A DNA stretch of 64,000 nucleotides from Bacteroidia bacterium. Lineage in GTDB: Bacteria > Bacteroidota > Bacteroidia > Bacteroidales > Paludibacteraceae. The first letter of the stretch is position 1. Each line of letters starts with the position of its first letter. Below the pieces are notes generated by a model that made no database searches, had not been told where the DNA came from, and saw only the letters and a list, made by a program, of their open reading frames with translations. The translations under genes and the position numbers were made by a program. Below are positions 62,104 through 64,000 of this stretch, piece by piece. The stretch spans positions 1 to 64,000 of the forward strand of contig SAAO01000002.1 in assembly GCA_009929375.1 (NCBI GenBank), given 5' to 3'.

Positions 62104-63585
62104 TTAATTCAACAATCTGTACGAAAAACCAAAGCTCAGCAATTCTTTAAACTGAATTTTAGCTTTTTCGTTGTTGGGCAAAATGACGGTGTTGTCGTAA
62201 CGCGGATTGATGGCCAATCGTGTTGACAAGTAGCGGTTTACTGTAAAGTTGGTTACTATTTCCCAGTCGATTTCCACTTTTTCGTAATTGGTGTAAAACG
62301 AAAGTTTGGAGTCGAGCTGAATTTCACGTACCGGCGAATAAGCAATCTGTGCACGGAACGAACTACCTATCTGACTGAGAGAATTTTTTCCTGCTTCAAT
62401 ACCGAACGAAGTTACCGGAATTTTTTCGGTTTTATGAGCATAAATGTATTTATACGAAACAGGAGCTAACATCAACGAAAACAGTTTTTTATATTTGTAG
62501 TCCATACCAATACCAATGTTCATACGTACGGGAGTCAGGAAGTCAGCTTTTAAATCCTCAGAGGTGACCGATTTGTAGTTTTTAAACAACTGAGCTGAAA
62601 AATCCATTGAGCTGGAATAGAAGAAATTACCTCCTGCGCGAATGCCAAGTTTGCTGTTGACTTTAAAAATGTCTTCATTGGTATTGAACAGTCTGACCCC
62701 GTTTTCAACCGAGTTGAAGCCCAAACGCCATTCACCGTTATTTTCCCATTGTACATTCTTTTTGTTGTCGTAATTCAGTTGACCGTTCAGAATACCCAGA
62801 ATCGACACATAATCGCTTCCCCCCTGATGCCAGTTTTCTGAAACATAGTATTGTGAAAACTGCAGCATTGAATTAGCCTTTTTTGTCCAGTGGCTTACTT
62901 TTACTTTTTCCACAACCAGTTTTTTACCGTTCGAAAACGGTGAACTTCCTTCCTGTACAATTTGTAATTTATCGAGCGATTTTCCATTTATGGCTCTGTT
63001 TTTCAGATCGTTTATACTTGGAAGCTGATCGGCACGAAAAACATAGAAAACAGGTGAACTCAGCATGTTTCGGCGATAAGTCTGCTGCCTCAGGTCGCTG
63101 ATGATATTTTCAACCCGCGGAACGGAAAATGGCTTAAATGCTGATGAACGTATGGTGTCGTAAGTCGATTCGTAAAAATAACTGTAGGGCTTTAGTTTCG
63201 ATCTCCATTGAAAGTTGAAAGGCTGATCTCTGTAAACCATGTCGATGAAGAATGGGTTATTTTGCAGAATAAACGAGTCAATTTGAAGGAGCGGCGTTTC
63301 GCTTATCACTTTTTTTACATCGTACTGCACATAATTGTATTGATAATGAGATCTGTATGTTCTACGTGTTTCGGTCGTTGGGCTAACGATCTTTTTTGCT
63401 TCGGGTTCTTTTTTTGTTTCGGCAGCCTTTACGGTATCGGTTTTAAAAACCTGTAATAGCTGATCGGGATCAATTACCACAGGAATTTGCAAAGTGGTAT
63501 CGTTTGTGTAAATATTTTTTCCTAAAACACTCAGCCCCGAAAGGATTGAGATAATAAGAATGGATATTTTTAATCTGAGATTCAT
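62104..63585 (-). CDS. DUF3078 domain outer-membrane protein
   Basis: A 493-residue exported protein with a signal peptide (about 1-23). A Pro/Lys/Glu-rich linker (about 45-75) is followed by a long beta-barrel-like part whose core matches DUF3078 (SQYYVSENWHQGGSDYVSILG, then NVQWENNGEWRLGFN). It ends with an aromatic-rich strand (SFGFSYRLLN). The family is limited to Bacteroidota, and its function is unknown. Confidence 0.88.
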   Translation of the reverse strand: MNLRLKISILIISILSGLSVLGKNIYTNDTTLQIPVVIDPDQLLQVFKTDTVKAAETKKEPEAKKIVSPTTETRRTYRSHYQYNYVQYDVKKVISETPLLQIDSFILQNNPFFIDMVYRDQPFNFQWRSKLKPYSYFYESTYDTIRSSAFKPFSVPRVENIISDLRQQTYRRNMLSSPVFYVFRADQLPSINDLKNRAINGKSLDKLQIVQEGSSPFSNGKKLVVEKVKVSHWTKKANSMLQFSQYYVSENWHQGGSDYVSILGILNGQLNYDNKKNVQWENNGEWRLGFNSVENGVRLFNTNEDIFKVNSKLGIRAGGNFFYSSSMDFSAQLFKNYKSVTSEDLKADFLTPVRMNIGIGMDYKYKKLFSLMLAPVSYKYIYAHKTEKIPVTSFGIEAGKNSLSQIGSSFRAQIAYSPVREIQLDSKLSFYTNYEKVEIDWEIVTNFTVNRYLSTRLAINPRYDNTVILPNNEKAKIQFKELLSFGFSYRLLN

Positions 63586-63688
63586 ATTTATAATTTCTCT
63601 TTTTTAATGCAGAAAAATGTATTACGTAATTCGTTTAATTCCAGAACTGATTTCATTCAGAAGCGTCAAATGTATTCACGATGGCTAT

Positions 63689-64000
63689 CTACAAGTCGCT
63701 GAATGAAGGTGGCAGCGTTTTGTTGCCTGTTTTTGCTCCGAGTTCTTTTATTTTTTCGGCTGTGCGGATAATGTTTCCGTTGCCATCTTTCATTTTTTTG
63801 ATTGCATCGTTGTAAGCTCCGGAAGCACGGTCGATATTGTTTTTAATTTTTTCCATATCTTCGGTAAATCCAATGAACTTGTCGTACAGCGAACCACTTA
63901 AACGTGCAATTTCTTGTGCATTACGGGTTTGGTTTTCCTGTTTCCAAATGCTCGAAATAGTTCTGAGTGTAGCCAACAATGTTGTTGGGCTTACAATTAC
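63689..64000 (-). CDS. rmuC: DNA recombination protein RmuC, C-terminal part (runs off the window)
   Basis: The last 103 residues of an RmuC-family protein. The frame continues to the right edge (VIVSPTT before LLATLRTI). The conserved end of the nuclease-like domain, SPTTLLATLRTISSIWKQE, is followed by a C-terminal coiled coil (about 45 residues). RmuC is linked to limiting DNA inversions. The 5' part lies outside the window. Confidence 0.92.
   Translation of the reverse strand, partial: VIVSPTTLLATLRTISSIWKQENQTRNAQEIARLSGSLYDKFIGFTEDMEKIKNNIDRASGAYNDAIKKMKDGNGNIIRTAEKIKELGAKTGNKTLPPSFSDL

Overview
The window is a chromosomal segment of a member of the Bacteroidota, most likely the Bacteroidales/Marinilabiliales side. 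The evidence is: a Por/type IX secretion C-terminal sorting domain; families confined to or typical of the phylum (DUF4294, DUF3078, GldJ-like SUMF protein, S46 dipeptidyl-peptidase, helix-hairpin-helix protein fused to an outer-membrane barrel, PorT-like barrels); few Shine-Dalgarno sequences; and several TAnnTTTG (-7) boxes paired with an upstream TTG (-33). A ferredoxin-dependent 2-oxoacid oxidoreductase suggests anaerobic or microaerobic metabolism. No rRNA, tRNA, CRISPR array, transposase or prophage was found.

Layout. 1-2.4 kb: VanZ-like protein, dprA, DUF4268. 2.5-10 kb: purH, then the elongasome genes mreB, mreC, mreD, mrdA (PBP2) and rodA. 10-12.9 kb: an HhH/outer-membrane barrel gene and a second outer-membrane protein, on the minus strand. 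13-19.7 kb: DUF4294, 5-formyl-THF cyclo-ligase, an unknown gene, a minus-strand group (PASTA protein, rluD-like, ddl, polyprenyl synthase) and rpmH. 19.9-28 kb: a surface-glycan cluster with a LpxL-type acyltransferase, an O-antigen ligase-like protein, four glycosyltransferases and a Wzx-like flippase. 28-35 kb: DUF2007, a TerB/DnaJ protein, korB/korA, asnS and the GldJ-like protein. 35.5-39.5 kb: folP, cdaA (c-di-AMP synthase), class II fba, fabI. 39.7-40.0 kb: a block of 84-bp tandem repeats. 40-51 kb: a PorT-like barrel, S46 peptidase, DUF389 protein, a T9SS cargo protein, a POT-type MFS transporter, an ORF6N protein and a BASS transporter. 51-58.6 kb: a tetR-tolC-hlyD-ABC-ABC-(four-helix-bundle gene)-permease-permease efflux operon. 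59-64 kb: nnrDE, selO, DUF3078 and the 3' end of rmuC.

The genes are mostly core housekeeping. The unexpected signal is between the genes. At least seven spacers hold strictly phased arrays of 7- or 8-bp units. The units differ in sequence from spacer to spacer. The arrays often fill the whole gap, from the stop codon of one gene to within 2-6 bp of the start codon of the next. Two of them, around DUF4268-purH, are the same compound module (7-mers joined to 8-mers) in opposite orientations. Two others bracket a four-helix-bundle (23S-intervening-sequence/Avd-like) gene that splits the efflux operon. Separate short-hairpin clusters, an isolated 84-bp tandem repeat and a 31-bp perfect palindrome inside the ORF6N gene complete the set of unexplained structures. 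Start codons were moved from the longest open frame to the first ATG wherever the longer frame relied on TTG/GTG or lengthened a conserved N-terminus.
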